A stretch of 64,000 nt of DNA from Apostichopus japonicus (GCF_037975245.1 NC_092568.1:22904501-22968500), one strand, 5' to 3'; positions 35,018-48,048 are shown, numbered from the stretch's first letter. Numbers and translations: made by a program. The notes: a model not told the origin generated them from the sequence alone.

Positions 35018-36731
35018 CTACAGATGAAATATAACAAATTGTATCACTTACATACAGTTATTATAACTTATATTAACTAGTTCTGCTAAAGTATGCATAT
35101 GGTAGTTATATTTTAATTTTGTATACTACCTTTCTTTAAATTTATTCATGGTACATTATATTCGCAACAGGGCGTAAACATAGAAATGCTCAAAACTTTG
35201 TACTAACTCTGTTTTGGGAATAGCTGTAATCTTGAATCTTGTGTTTTATGAGAACATTTCAGTATTTCTTTTAAGTATAATACAAAATGAGAACCTTACC
35301 TCGTCACTTCGTTTACTGATATTCAAGGAATTACCCAGGGATGATAAACCTGACAAATCGGTTCGACATTCACTCGTCGTTTGGTTAAATTCACGTAGAA
35401 TATCTTTGCCTTTGGCCATAGCAGAATACTCCAGAATGAAAATCTGTGGAACTAGCCAGGCTATGTAAATTACGACGCTAGGCAGGAGCCTGAGATAAAA
35501 CAAGAGATAATAATGTCATTTATATTGTTATAATACTTCAATAATCGTATATCATTTACTGAGTTCAGCCAAAATTGTTATTATGACCCACCCCACAAGA
35601 CTGACATAGATTTTTTTAAGATTTTTATCTCGATAGGCGGATGGGGTTAAGTTAATTAAATTATGCATGAGAAGAATGTCCGAGTATTAAATGGAAAATA
35701 ACTTGAACAGACTCTCTTTTCCTGCTGGTGTACTCAGATATTAAACTAAACTCTCTCAAATTTATTTATTAACATGGCCCATGGTAGACGAGAGAAATAT
35801 TCATTGATACACTATGAAAACTGGTATTATCGTTAAACATTTATATAAAACGGTTCAAAATCAATATAGCCTTCTACAAGAATTAATGGAAATTTCTAAA
35901 TTTGTTAACTGTGAAACTTATTCATACTTATGTCCAGGCATCAGCCAAATGAAGTTACCACTTGTTTGAAGAGCATGTTTTGGTTGGGTTGTTAGATGTT
36001 ATATTAATTATGAATTTAAGCTTGGATGTAAGAACATATGTGTATTATCCTTCTTATACCTCGAAAGATCAAAGCAGATACTTTGTGTGACATTGAATGT
36101 TTCCGTTACCGTAGAATTATGCCAAATATTAGCACCAAACTACTGACTTTAAATCATCCATTAAGTACAATTAGATATACAACAACTACAGCTACATGGT
36201 ACTCTTTAGAAAACAGTTGATTGCAATAATAATGGCATTTTCACTGCTGTGTGAAACCATACTTAACCAATCTTTGATTTAACGAAGGTAATGAGTTATT
36301 CTCCATATAAACCGTGTCAAATATATATTAAAAAAAATGGACTAGAAAATTTTGAGTATACATTCATGGGTATGCCTTCAACTAAAAAATAATTTCAACT
36401 GATTATTTAATTCAAAACCACACTTTATTACTTATTGAAATCAATACAAACGAAAAAAAAGTTAAATCCGACACATCAAGGACAAAAAACACCATAAAAA
36501 GCACAATAAAAGCTCTTACCATTTCCATTCTCCTTTCTTACTTTTTTTGATCGTCCAGATGTATTCCGCTGCTGAAACAATAAGGAATAACTGGAAAAAA
36601 TAAAGTTTGTTGTTCTTAGTTAAACTAGCTGCAAAGATAACACCTATGCTGGCATGAATGGCATAAATGAGGCGGACGAGCAATGCCTGAGACGCCATTA
36701 TGGTCTTAACAATCTTTGCCGCACACGACAT
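34301..36731 (-). CDS. TMEM26: TMEM26-like gene B (complete, 372 aa)
   Basis: CDS complement(join(34301..35017,35300..35489,36520..36731)). The total is 1119 nt, or 372 residues plus TGA, close to the size of vertebrate TMEM26. Predicted topology is eight hydrophobic stretches: about 17-36, 43-61, 72-91, 145-161, 172-190, 204-224, 262-285 and 294-318. A charged tail of about 50 residues follows. Family hallmarks are ILGRWLGPKGSMTREQLSQ, AYVGMAADMLEF, LWSWSLLQFTLGLTATK, QDGPYLVMRLYLL and LQLYRFAIVVG. Between helices 3 and 4 are two possible N-glycosylation sites (NQTT at 106, NIS at 127). The start is the ATG at 36731 because gene C begins at the same place (MSCASK). An in-frame ATG 33 nt further upstream is not conserved. 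Introns are 1030 and 282 bp, both GT-AG. Transcription is towards gene A, convergent with it. Confidence 0.93.
35018..35299 (-). other. Gene B intron 2
   Basis: 282 bp, GT-AG, with no repeat. The same intron in gene C is 843 bp. Confidence 0.9.
35300..35489 (-). CDS. TMEM26: Gene B exon 2
   Basis: The acceptor is TTTTATCTCAG and the donor GTAAGG. It encodes (W)LLPSVVIYIAWLVPQIFIL, then the glycosylatable loop ending S-D-E in phase 0. It is 11 codons shorter than exon 2 of gene C; the difference lies in the loop, not the helix. Confidence 0.92.
35490..36519 (-). other. Gene B intron 1
   Basis: 1030 bp, GT-AG, AT-rich, with no recognisable element. The equivalent intron of gene C is about 12 times longer. 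Confidence 0.9.
36520..36731 (-). CDS. TMEM26: Gene B exon 1
   Basis: The ATG is at 36731, giving M-S-C-A-A-K and two membrane segments (ALLVRLIYAIHASIGVIFAA and LYFFQLFLIVSAAEYIW). The exon ends with KKGEWK plus TG at a GTAAGA donor (36519). It is paralogous to 58399-58610, with the same length of 212 nt. Confidence 0.92.
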
Positions 36732-36942
36732 CCTTACTTCCGAAAGGGTTACAGAAAACCCCAAAACAGACAGAAAAAAATATATCAGTACTAATTTACG
36801 AAATTCGTCAAATCACAGGAAAGGAGTCCAAAACAAACTTTAAACGATAAGTCAGATAGTGTACCGGGAACTGTCCAAATATATATGGCACGAAGAAGAC
36901 CTAAGTTTCAGGTTGATAACAAAAAAAGAAAAACGAGGTTGA

Positions 36943-37132
36943 CCAGACGACGCCTTCCACTGTTCTGATGAGTGTACCACCAAACAGCGCATCTAATAGA
37001 GACTATTGTTACCCAAAACTTTAAATAATGCCAATATGGATTGACTTTATTGGGCGAGTCTCTTCTTTCAACGAGGACAACTTTAATTGAAACCATAATT
37101 TATGCAGGTATGACCAATGACGCAGAACGTAT
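36943..37132 (-). promoter_or_regulatory. Putative promoter/5' flank of gene B (conserved with gene C)
   Basis: About 210-400 nt upstream of the gene B ATG, two blocks match the flank of gene C. One is CAGACGAC..CTGTTCTGAT..ACCACCAAA.AG (36943-36986) and the other is GACCAATGACGCAGAAC (37112-37128). No clear TATA box was identified. Regulatory function is an inference from paralogue conservation only. Confidence 0.4.
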
Positions 37133-37452
37133 TTTGCAACTTGACAAGAGAACAGAAAGACGTAAAAGGATAACCGTTCCGGGGCTACAACCGTGACTTG
37201 TATTGACAAATATGATCATTTCCATTATAACTGAACAACATTATCATGTTCAAGAATTCCATGAAGTCATGCACCTGTTCAGTTATACTCATAATAATTG
37301 CGCTATTTGGATTCTTACATACCGATTGTTCAAATGAAAGTAGGCCTATACATGCCTTTAAATTAGTATCAATACAAGGGACTGTGATAACGTTTTCCAA
37401 ACGAACAAACAGACAAGAAAAAGGAAAGTAGAGTAATAGAGAATACATACGA

Positions 37453-38416
37453 ATTACAATGGCAAGGAAGATGTTGTGCATTAATCACAATGACGAGAAA
37501 GATGTCGTGCATTCATTACAATGACGAGAAAGATGTTGTGCATTATTCGCAATGGCAAGAAAGATGTTGTGTATTAATCACAATGACGAGAAAGATGTTG
37601 TGTATTATTCGCAATGGCAAGAAAGATGTTGTGCATTAATCACAATGACGAGAAAGATGTTGTACATTAATCGCAATGACGAGAAAGATGTTGTGCATTA
37701 ATCACAATGATGAGAAAGATGTTGTGCATTAATCACAATGACGAGAAAGATGTTGTACATTAATCGCAATGACCAGAAAGATGTTGTGCATTAATCACAA
37801 TGACGAGAAAGATGTTGTGCATTAATCACAAAAAAGAGAAAGATGTTGTGCATTAATCACAATGACGAGAAAGATGTTGTGCATTCATTACAATGACGAG
37901 AAAGATGTTGTGCATTATTCGCAATGGCAAGAAAGATGTTGTGTATTAATCACAATGACGAGAAAGATGTTGTGCATTAATCACAATAACAAGAAAGATG
38001 TTGTGCATTAATCACAATGGCAAGAAAGATGTTGTGCATTCATTACAATGACGAGAAAGATGTTGTGCATTATTCGCAATGGCAAGAAAGATGTTGTGTA
38101 TTAATCACAATGACGAGAAAGATGTTGTGCATTAATCACAAAAACGAGAAAGATGTTGTGCATTAATCACAATGACGAGAAAGATGTTGTGCATTCATTA
38201 CAATGACGAGAAAGATGTTGTGCATTATTCGCAATGGCAAGAAAGATGTTGTGTATTAATCACAATGACAAGAAAGATGTTGTGTATTAAACGCAATAAT
38301 AAGAAAGATGTTGTGCATTAATCACAATGACGAGAAAGATGTTTTGCAATAATCGCAATGACGAGAGAGAGGTGTCGTGCAATAATCGCAATGACAAGAT
38401 AGATATCGTGCAATAG
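37453..38416. repeat. 31-bp minisatellite with 155-bp higher-order period
   Basis: About 31 units of consensus AATGACGAGAAAGATGTTGT + GCATTAATCAC. Variant units ATTCATTACAATGACGAG followed by ATTATTCGCAATGGCAAG recur at 37511, 37883, 38038 and 38193, that is at spacings of 372 (12 x 31), 155 and 155 (5 x 31). It lies about 720 bp upstream of the gene B start codon. It has no coding frame, because 31 is not a multiple of three. Confidence 0.93.
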
Positions 38417-41400
38417 TTTTGTTACATAGAGCCTTCTTAGTTAACTTTTTCTGCAGAATAATCGTTAAGAAAGCTTCCAACTTTAAAGTGTAATAGTTAA
38501 TTAGGCTGTATAAGAGAATGAAAATGAAAATTCCTCAATGCTTAATTTATTCAAATTAAATCCATTTATTGCGTGTTGCTTTTTGCTAACAATGTTTTTT
38601 ATTTATTCATGATATTTGCCTGGCCTACTGAAAAGATCTCAAATTATTTTATCAGCTTGAGTGATTATAAAAAGTGCAGGTCAAAGTAGCTGACGTCTGC
38701 CCTAAATATTGTATATACATAGCAAATTTAAAGGAACTTTGTCAAGGACGTTTATTTATTTCCTTTCCACACGATATAAAGAAAAAAACGTAACACTTTG
38801 ACAAGTACTTCCTCGGAGCGTAACATAAAATAACATCAAATAATTGCACAGGTATGAAAGGTCGGTAACATTTCACTGTGAGCGACACTTTATAATGATT
38901 TTGGTTTATTCATATCTGGTCATTATGCGTCACATGTATCATCACATTATTAGATATCGGTTGAGATAAATTAAATTGGAATGACATGAATAACTTAAAG
39001 CATGTAATTAAGATCATGGTAATTATATCTGTTACTTTAAGTGCAACGCACTAACATTTTAATAAACATTTAAAATATTAATCAGTTCTCTCTATATAAA
39101 TGTTTACGAACTTAAAAAGCAATCAAGCAGGACAAATTTTCGAGGTTAAATTTACATCTCTATAGTTATTGTAATCATATATTTTAGTTTACAGTAAAAA
39201 AAACATTTCGTAATGTTTTTTTTATAACAATTGCATTGTGTGACATTAGAACTACGGTGAACTGCTAATATTAAAAAGAAAATGTGCTTGTTGTTTATTA
39301 ATTTACAGACGGTGGTAAATTTTCTATAAAATCAGACGACCTATCGATACGATCTCCGTTCTAAAGAATGTGTTGTGTCAAGTCCTCTTTTTAATATATT
39401 TTCCAATGCCTGATGAATGTGTGTAGATTCGACGGTCATCATCTTCATCCACTGTCTAACAACCTATGGCTTTGATTGTGTAACTCAATTTAAATGCATT
39501 TCAATTTTGAACGAAAATAAAATACAACGTTTGGGTTCACTGCTATAGGTTATGTGATATCGCCAGTCATCATAATGGACAGCAGTATAGGTCACCGACA
39601 CTACCACAACTCATATGCATAGACATATAGGGCATCTATTCGGTATAATCTCTTTTTTATTTTTATTGGTTATGTTTTCCATGCGTCAGAAGTCATTGTA
39701 CTAGAACAAGTGCATCTATTTTTAGCATGAAGAAAAAAAGGCTGGTATATTTAAATAATTGAAAAGTATACTTGCAAAAACGCTTGAATTACTTTACTAT
39801 TTTATGTATTTATGAATATGTCATTTTTTTCGCGGCAAATATTGTCTATACTTGTATCAGGCGAGGGTTCAATCGGTTCATTTGTATATGAAGATAGTCT
39901 ATGGCAAAATGTCAAATTTGTTAAGGTTTCCTTGTTGATACAAGAATTGTTTATGATAGTTTGCAGAGAGCTGCTTCTATGCAGGGTGTGCGATGATGTA
40001 TGGTAACTTCGCGCACTGTGTTATAGGCTACACATTGTGTGTACCTGCATTGACAGAAACTGTAACCTGCCGTAATTTGAAAATCAAAAGTACACTGTGC
40101 AAGAAGTAAACGTAAACAGTGTAGTTTGAGTCTAATTTCAAGTAGTAATTCACTAATTTACCGTTATTATACTGTACAATTGAACGCATGCGCGAAATTA
40201 GCAGGGGGAGGGAGGGAGGGGGAGGGGGCGGGCGGGGTTAGGAATCACGTAGTTGAAGGATCACGAACTAAACCAAAATATGTTCCTAAGATTCAATCTC
40301 TACATTTTGCAAGTTTTTATGTCAGATAATATATCATTCTTTTATGATAATTGAGAAAGACAATACAGGACTGAAAATTAATAATCTTGTGATTGTCTCC
40401 GTGTATATTGTAGAGGAAAACAAAACGACTTTGAACAAGTCGACAATTGATCATTTGTACATAAATTTAGCCTTAAGAAATCCATCTGCAATAACTGTTA
40501 ACGAGTGGTAGTTTGAAAGGTTTACTGAAACCAATTAAATTGAAACGAATGCCAAATAGCAGGGAATTGAGGTAAAAGCAGTGATTGTTAACGTCAGTAT
40601 TAGTGATCTCTCATTCTCCCTCAATCCTGTCAACAGCTCCTGTTTTCTATTTCATTTATTGTTACGTCGGTACTAAATTTAATAATATACCACGTGGTTT
40701 TTAACACATGTGTATTCCAAGCGAAACTCAGAAAATGCTATCATATCGAAGTTAAGAATTTTACCATCGTTCAGTCAACAATTAAGCACGTGTTCGTAAC
40801 CGTCGTTGTTCGTGGCCATGAAAAGGAAAAACATGTTCATACCGTTAGTGGTAGGCGTCGTTAATTTGGAAAATAATGTTTAACGATGCATGGGAGATGG
40901 AAAGGATTGTACCGGTAATAGGCATTTTGCTGCAAAGTGCAGTCTTAATCAAAAGTAGTTTAAAAAATAGTTAAAAGCATCAGAGCTTAATAGATGTAAA
41001 ACGGAAATATTAGGTCTTTTGAAACAGCTCCGTTCGAGATATACTTTCAATGTATAAGCTTAAATTTGTGTTTTATTCTTTTGTTCAACAATTACACATA
41101 ATATCATCCCCCTCCCCCAAAAACTTTTTTTAAAATAGAAATTATTCAATGTCCATTACTCTTGATCCATTCACTAGGAACTATAGCTTCTTTAAGCACT
41201 CAAAGTGTATGATGTATCAAGGCGAAAATAATCAACATTTCAAATATAAAATAATCGGTTAATTGCTCGAATGGTTGCGTGATTGATTTGATTGTGGATT
41301 AGCTTATTGAGCTGGTGAGAAAGTAATTAAGTAAATGATTGATTCATTCTTTGGGTGGGCGGGTGGGTGAATGGTGCATTAAACTATTTTAACAGTAAAT

Positions 41401-42071
41401 GTGTTGTACGAGTAATTTATTGGTCAATATATAGCTAAATAAAATAAGTGAGTAGGTTCACAGGAGAGCGGGAGAGAGGGTTGTTGAGAGAAAGTTGCTG
41501 GGTGGGTCAGTGGGTGGGTGGGTGGGTGGAGATAGAGAGTATAGGAGTGTGAGAGATTGAGTAGGTGGGTGGGAGCTCAAGTGAGTAGTTTACCTTTAAC
41601 ATGGTATCTGAGTATTAATAATTAGTTCAGAAATAAGAAACCCTTAATATATTAGCAAAATAATAAACTGTTAAGATCCAATAATGCTCCGCACTGAGAT
41701 TTATGTAACACATATGTAGTAATATTATCTTGTTTTATACTTCTATTATAGGGAGTGTGTGACGCAAATAAATTAAGCAATCATAACATAATGTTCCAAA
41801 AATACATAGTTCAGTATGGCATATCGATATCAATTTTATATCAATCTCAAATATTTATTAGCTTATAAAGAACAGTCTGGGACAGTGCATGTATCTATGG
41901 ATACAATTGATAAAGTTATTAAAAGAGATTTTTGGCTAGAACGAAATTATAATCCCTGAATTGACCAATACAAGACAGTTACACTTAGCTGAGTAGAGGA
42001 CTTGCATCTCTATGTTCAGTGGGTTGAATCAGACGATACTCATAGCTCGTACAGTAACTACTGTTAATGTC

Positions 42072-42530
42072 CTGTAAACACAGGTTACCGTGTTACGAAC
42101 ACGAAGAAGTACTTACTGATGCACGGTTGTGGGACATAAACAGTATTTGCTGTACCAACCATTTAGTGCGAGTTCATTAATACGCGATTCTAAAATGAAG
42201 TCGTGTCTAGTCGTTTTATGCTATAAGTAGGCCTATGGATATACTCAAACATGGCCTTTCTTCGCTCTCGGCATGACGAAATGGCGTAATTTAAGGAGAG
42301 GTGTGAACTGGAATCAAGCGGTACCGTACCTCCTTTACTACATCTAGGAGGCATTGTCATCTTCATAGACTCCTTGTCCAGTCGCGCTGTTCTTTGTCTT
42401 ACATGGGAACAAGTTAACCGCTTTGCATTTGTTACAGTGCCACCTGTACCACATGTTACCGTGTGACGAACACAAAGTGGTAATTACCGATGCACGATTG
42501 TGGGACATGAACAGTAGTTGCTGTACTATG
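42072..42530. repeat. Direct repeat pair, about 90 bp
   Basis: GTTACCGTGT.ACGAACAC.AAG and GATGCACG.TTGTGGGACAT.AACAGTA.TTGCTGTAC appear in order at 42087-42155 and 42456-42525. The second copy falls in a 73-codon minus-strand frame (42344-42565). Confidence 0.7.
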
Positions 42531-43328
42531 AGTATCGGCTGTTCGAATACAATGCTAGACAACAATCTCTTTCAACCCTCAATATTCTCAAAAGGTCAGA
42601 TACGATCGTCATGTGTATGCACGATTAAGGATACATGCAAACTCATGCGCATATATTGTTTGTCATAATACTGTATAAATACGTTATGGCAGAATATTAT
42701 ATACAATGCTGCAAAATATTTGTACATTACACCTTTATTCAATAACATCAAATTTATATTATTCAGTAAAGTATTGAAAAATTCATAAATCATGTTAAAA
42801 AGCATTTTATATTATACCAATACTTTTGCGTTTTCATTTTCTTATCACAATCATAAATATGTTATTAACAAGAAGCACAAATTCACTTCAGTATTAAGAC
42901 TCACAACATTGCAGATAAATGAAAAAAATCACACTTACATCAAAGTAAGGTGTGTTTTTATACTGAAGAAAACCACGGTTTTAACTTTTTTAAATTGTTC
43001 AATAGTAAAGAAACTCTAGAATGAACAAAATGTTTTGACTCTATGGTTCCCGCGCGATGTTCAATATTAGTTGCAGGTTCATAGCCGATCAGATATAAAT
43101 GTGGCCTGCTTCACATCGCAAAAGAACCCCCATTCCAGACCGCTTATTACAGAGAGAGAGCCTGTATTTAAACAAACGATCATTTGACTCACCTTTAAAA
43201 TCATCGACTCAATATATTAGAAAAACAGAAAGCAGCTATGGGTCAGAAGTTCTCAAAAACGCGACCCAGGGCCAAATCTAGATTTCAAAAGTTTTTAAAT
43301 CGATTCGAAAAAGAAAGAAAAAAGAATC

Positions 43329-43394
43329 GGTCCCCACATGTATGGGTTTTGCTATATGGGTATGCCAACCATTTAGGCCTTACATGTGGGGACC
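43329..43394. repeat. 66-bp hairpin with 14-bp perfect arms
   Basis: GGTCCCCACATGTA at the left and its exact reverse complement at the right enclose 38 bp. No flanking duplication was found. It may be a miniature TIR element. Confidence 0.6.
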
Positions 43395-44319
43395 CTACAT
43401 ATTTACTAATTAACTAAATGTGAAGGACGAGAAAACAGGAATGTCTGTATAAACACGTCTAGCACCCAGACGTGGTAACATATCAATTTACTTTCATTGT
43501 TTGAATCACAATTTTCATGGTAGTCACGATAACAATACGTTCTATGCATGCGCAGCTACAAATATATACAGAGATTCTATGCTACCAAGCCTGTATATCT
43601 TCTAATACCACAATATGTTTCCCTCTACCAGCAAAATTGTAACGCCCCCAATTGGGATTATGCATTCAAGGGGAACCAATTTTCACCCACAAATACTGTC
43701 GAGGAGATTACGTGTGATTATAAATCACCAAATTTCTATATTATTAAGATACTTTGACGCCGTAAAAGATTACGTCCGTCTATGAACTAATAAGAAAACG
43801 TTGTTGTCTGTTAAAAATAAACGGCAAAGTCTGATCTGAACAGGTTTGAGAGAAATATTGACTCGAATTCTGCGTAAAAGACAGTGCTGAAACTCATACT
43901 ATACTTTCAGTAGTTGTAACCAAAAGCCAGATTAGCTATACAATGAAGGAATCAGGACAAATATGTCCTGTTATAAATTTGTATATGATGCTGCTATAGG
44001 GTAACTCAGTTATAGTGAATGCACAATGCAAGGAGGTTTCGGAAATTCATACTGTTCGTTTCATATTCTATCAGAACCCTGGCGCAAAGTTGCTTCACCC
44101 GTTTTGACATTGCCCCTTCCCTAAATGACGGTACAAATCAAAGCCCTAACCAGGCTACCTAACCAGTTCATCGACATTGCCTGGAAATTCTAAAGGGTAT
44201 TTTAACTTCCATTAATCATCGTTGGACTTTTTAACCCATTTCGAGTCATGGATTTAACGTTGCTATCACCCATTATCCCCGTGCACACCAACTCTGGTAA
44301 CAATCAAGTTTAACGAGAT

Positions 44320-44325
44320 TTTATT
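44320..44325 (-). promoter_or_regulatory. Candidate polyadenylation signal, gene C
   Basis: AATAAA on the minus strand, 126 nt downstream of the gene C stop codon. For gene B only a weaker ATTAAA (34248-34243, minus) is seen at a suitable distance. Confidence 0.45.
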
Positions 44326-44450
44326 ACTGTAATTTGTCTCAATAAATGATACTGAAAATACATACGTCATCCCCCATTATACATTTAACCACCATTTCGC
44401 TTATCGATGTACGAAAATGACATGGAAGATTGTGTCGGGTTTTCCCCCCT

Positions 44451-45167
44451 TCATATTTTCATGTCATTAGGATGCTGTTCGGTTATAGCAGGAGGATCCG
44501 ATGTAGAATTTGTCTTTCCGTCGTTCTGAGTAGTGACATATGAAAGTTTATATGGCGGATCGTCTTCTAAATCCTCTTCAATATTGTTGTCCTCTGTCTT
44601 TTTCTTTCCTGTTGCAACCACTCCAACCACCACAGCGATACGATATAATTGAAGGCATAGCAGAATGCCATTTTTAGCCGTGAAAAAGATCTGTCCGAAT
44701 TCGCTTAACTTGATCAACAGGTAAAGTCGCATGGCCAAATATGGTCCGTCCTGCATGATGACACTCACCAATAAAGCCCAAATTTCACCGCCACAGCAAC
44801 ATAATAGAAAACTTCTCACGCCATGTACAACACTACACCCCTCTTGTTGAGCCTTAGCCGTGCCCACTACACGTGTCTTCCTTTGCTTGGTGGCGGTTAA
44901 ACCTAACGTGAACTGCAGCAAACTCCAGGACCACAGAACCATTACTATTGTGAAGAACATGTCGTTACACGCTACCCTGGGTATCGTGAGGGTTTCTGTG
45001 ATAAATTCCAGCATATCTGCAGCCATGCCCACGTATGCGAGGAGTAACTGTGAAAGTTGCTCTCGTGTCAATGAGCCCTTCGGTCCTAACCATCTACCTA
45101 AGATGAACACTAACATCATACTCTGTTGCAGTAGGACAGCTAGCTGACGGAGAGTGTCATGGTAATC
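44451..45167 (-). CDS. TMEM26: Gene C exon 3 (terminal)
   Basis: The acceptor is TTAATCTGTAG, the exon begins D-Y-H-D-T-L, and it runs 717 nt to TGA at 44453-44451. The stretch 44845-45137 differs from 34695-34987 of gene B at only about ten positions by eye, with no gaps. The last 60 codons are much more diverged. Confidence 0.93.
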   Translation of the reverse strand, partial: DYHDTLRQLAVLLQQSMMLVFILGRWLGPKGSLTREQLSQLLLAYVGMAADMLEFITETLTIPRVACNDMFFTIVMVLWSWSLLQFTLGLTATKQRKTRVVGTAKAQQEGCSVVHGVRSFLLCCCGGEIWALLVSVIMQDGPYLAMRLYLLIKLSEFGQIFFTAKNGILLCLQLYRIAVVVGVVATGKKKTEDNNIEEDLEDDPPYKLSYVTTQNDGKTNSTSDPPAITEQHPNDMKI

Positions 45168-45685
45168 CTACAGATTAAGAGGTAAATAACACGTGACAGT
45201 TTTATTGTGTACCCTGTTGATGTGACATAGATTCAACTTCCAAATTTGTGAGAATATAGTCATGGACGTATAAAGGATACTGCCGATTCGATTCACACAG
45301 CGGTTACAGTAACTACTGTAAATCTTTAAACTTTTGAACCACAGTAAAAAAAAAACACTGGATTGTGCTGATAAATATGATAAATAGGTAGTACCTGCTA
45401 TTAGGATTACATAAGAACTGATGATATGTGTAATCCCAACAATTCCCAACAACTGCATGGATTTGTTGGAACAACACATATCCTCAGTTCTAACTGTAAT
45501 CAAAATAGCACATGCTACCGATTTATAGCACGATCCAGTTTTTACTTTGGTACAAAACTTTAGGATTTACATTAGTAACTGTGTTCTCTGTGTGTATCGG
45601 ATGAAGGATGACGAAAATTGCAACGTTCGGTAAAAATGATTGTATCTGTATTTGTGCAGGAAATTGAATGAGACATCTTCACCTT

Positions 45686-45768
<83 letters not shown>

Positions 45769-48008
45769 CGTATCCCTAAAGACTGTGTTTCTACGCGTCT
45801 TATTAGTTGTATGTTTGTTACATTGTTGAGGGGTTATACCCGCAACTTTTCAATTTAATAAATTTACTTCTTCATAGTATCAACCATGTTTTCGAGCTCC
45901 ATGTATTTCTATATCATATGCAACGCAGTATTTCGACATATACATATATATATGTATGTATATATATAAATACATATATTCTGTTATGATTATTAACTAT
46001 ATTTATTTACCTCGTCACCAGAGAAGTTAAGGTCACTGTTCATCGTTGTCAGATTGACAGTCAGGAAATTGCTATCAAGTAGGGATGAGTACCCGGCCAG
46101 GTTTGTTCGACAAGCGTTCAGAGGTTTGTTCATCTCCTCTAGGATGTGTTTTCGCTTCGCTTTGGCGGTATACTCCAGAATAAATATCTGAGGAACCAGC
46201 CAGGCTATGTAAATAACGACACTCGGTAAGAACCTGTGATGCAAAGTCAACAATAAATAAAATATGGTGAAAGAACTCTCTTCGAATATGGTTTCATTTA
46301 TAGATTACTGCGTTACTCTCTTTGGAATGTGTTTCATTTTGGTTCTAGTTTTGAAAGATATCAGGTTCATTTCGAATCATAGCTTTAATAAAAAATAAAA
46401 AACATGTGGTATTATCGAATATTTCAGGAGCATATGTGAAATTAATTGAGCGTAACAATACTGACCATTATATTTGCAATGACAGATTTGCAAATCACTA
46501 AATGTAGGTGATCAAATTTCGAAGGTACACTGATAATGAGTGGGATCAAGCTGGGATGAATAAAATTTCTGAAATGTGAACAACTGTAACTTGAGGCAGT
46601 CAGGAGATACCGATCGACGACACGAAATTCGTTACTATTTGAAGTATGAAAAGGGTAAAGTTGACATAACATTATGAATTATGAATTGTTAAATGTTTAT
46701 GTATTCTAGGGTCATAGTTACGGATCTAAACTTTGCTACCCTGTAACTTTGTCTTCATCTGTGGTTTGATTTATATGTGGAACACCCTGCATGACGAGAC
46801 GTTAATCATATATAAGAAAGGGAAAGTGCACTGTGTACAGTTACGTTTCTGGGCAAGGATATTTGTAAATGGTAATCGGTGACGTTATTAGCGTCAAATC
46901 GTTTTCTCACTGCTCCCCCTCCACCACCCCGCCAACCCCCTCCCACATTCTACAAAGTTCTTATTCTTTCAATTGTTCTCCTCAAAGAGGTGGGAAGTTA
47001 GGACAAGAAAAATTAAGTACTGAAAGGTAATATAGCAACAGAATTAATGACGAGAGGAAAGGTATCCAATTCATACTTAATTGTTAAGTTAATCATTTTC
47101 ATAAAAAAAATGTCTTTAGGAATTTTTTTGGTTTTTGTCATCGACATACATTGAACGTATTAAGTACAACAAGGAGAGATTTATTCGTGAACTTTAATAT
47201 CTGTTGCCGGAGACCAATTTTTTCATGTTCGATGAATTTAATGTTCATTGAATGAGTGACATTTCTAGATCGAATGAAATAGATTAAATCCCAAGTTTAA
47301 CTTCTCCTTGGAAAGAATGAAGACATTTCAGAGGTACATGTACTGTGCTCATTTGTGTTAAACCCACGTTTTCCGGTGACCAAAGAAATGAAATTTCAAC
47401 TCAATTACGATCGTTCACGCTTCATATATGCATTACCGTAAAAAATTAAAAGTGAGCATTAACAAAGTGCTGGATCTGCTAGACACTCGCTTTCATTAAC
47501 CTGTTTTATTCATAAACTCGCATCGTTAAGAAATGAATTTGGAAAACATGCCATTGTCTAAAGCTACCAATATGTGATTAAAATCTTCTTTGCGAAAATT
47601 CTGAATACGAATGTACTCAGCTTGCAGACACAAGTGAGATGCACATAACATGATATGCTATTTATAATCCCTGACCTAATTCCTAAGACTTAATGACACC
47701 CATGCAAATATTAAATCATATATAGGTTAGGTTAAATATCATTTTTTTAATTTTGTTTTTATGTATACGGTAGGACTCTTCTAATCCTTTTTACTTATGT
47801 ACACAACCTAAATGATTGCTTGTTTTTCCATGAAGGAAATGTATGACTGTATCACAAGAGGGAAAAAAGGATCCATTTTCTTCATAAAATAGATACGTTT
47901 TGACCAATCACACACTACACATACACCCAGATAGACATGTAATAATCTACACATTACGTTTGATATTTGACAATCATATTTACGGTCAACGGAGGCAATG
48001 ACGTCACA

Positions 48009-48048
<40 letters not shown>

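Larger units (their letters stand above)
38417..44300. other. Gene-free stretch between gene B promoter side and gene C 3' end
   Basis: AT-rich DNA. It has G-rich tracts (40200-40236; GGGTGGGT at 41352-41370 and 41510-41530), a 90-bp direct repeat (42072-42160 and 42435-42530) and a small perfect-arm hairpin (43329-43394). No supported exon. Confidence 0.5.
45168..46010 (-). other. Gene C intron 2
   Basis: 843 bp, GT-AG. Its extra length over gene B is largely the foldback MITE at 45283-45600 and the TA microsatellite at 45689-45764. Confidence 0.88.

Noticed and set aside
34710-35027. Plus-strand frame opposite gene B exon 3 (and 44860-45147 opposite gene C)
   Set aside because: Antisense shadows of the TMEM26 coding exons; conserved only because the sense strand is.
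37453-38416. CRISPR-like array of 31-bp repeats
   Set aside because: Units are head-to-tail with no unique spacers, in animal DNA; it is a minisatellite.
45640-45858. Ile-Tyr repeat open frames (also near 9489 and 60033-60382)
   Set aside because: Translation of (TA)n microsatellites.
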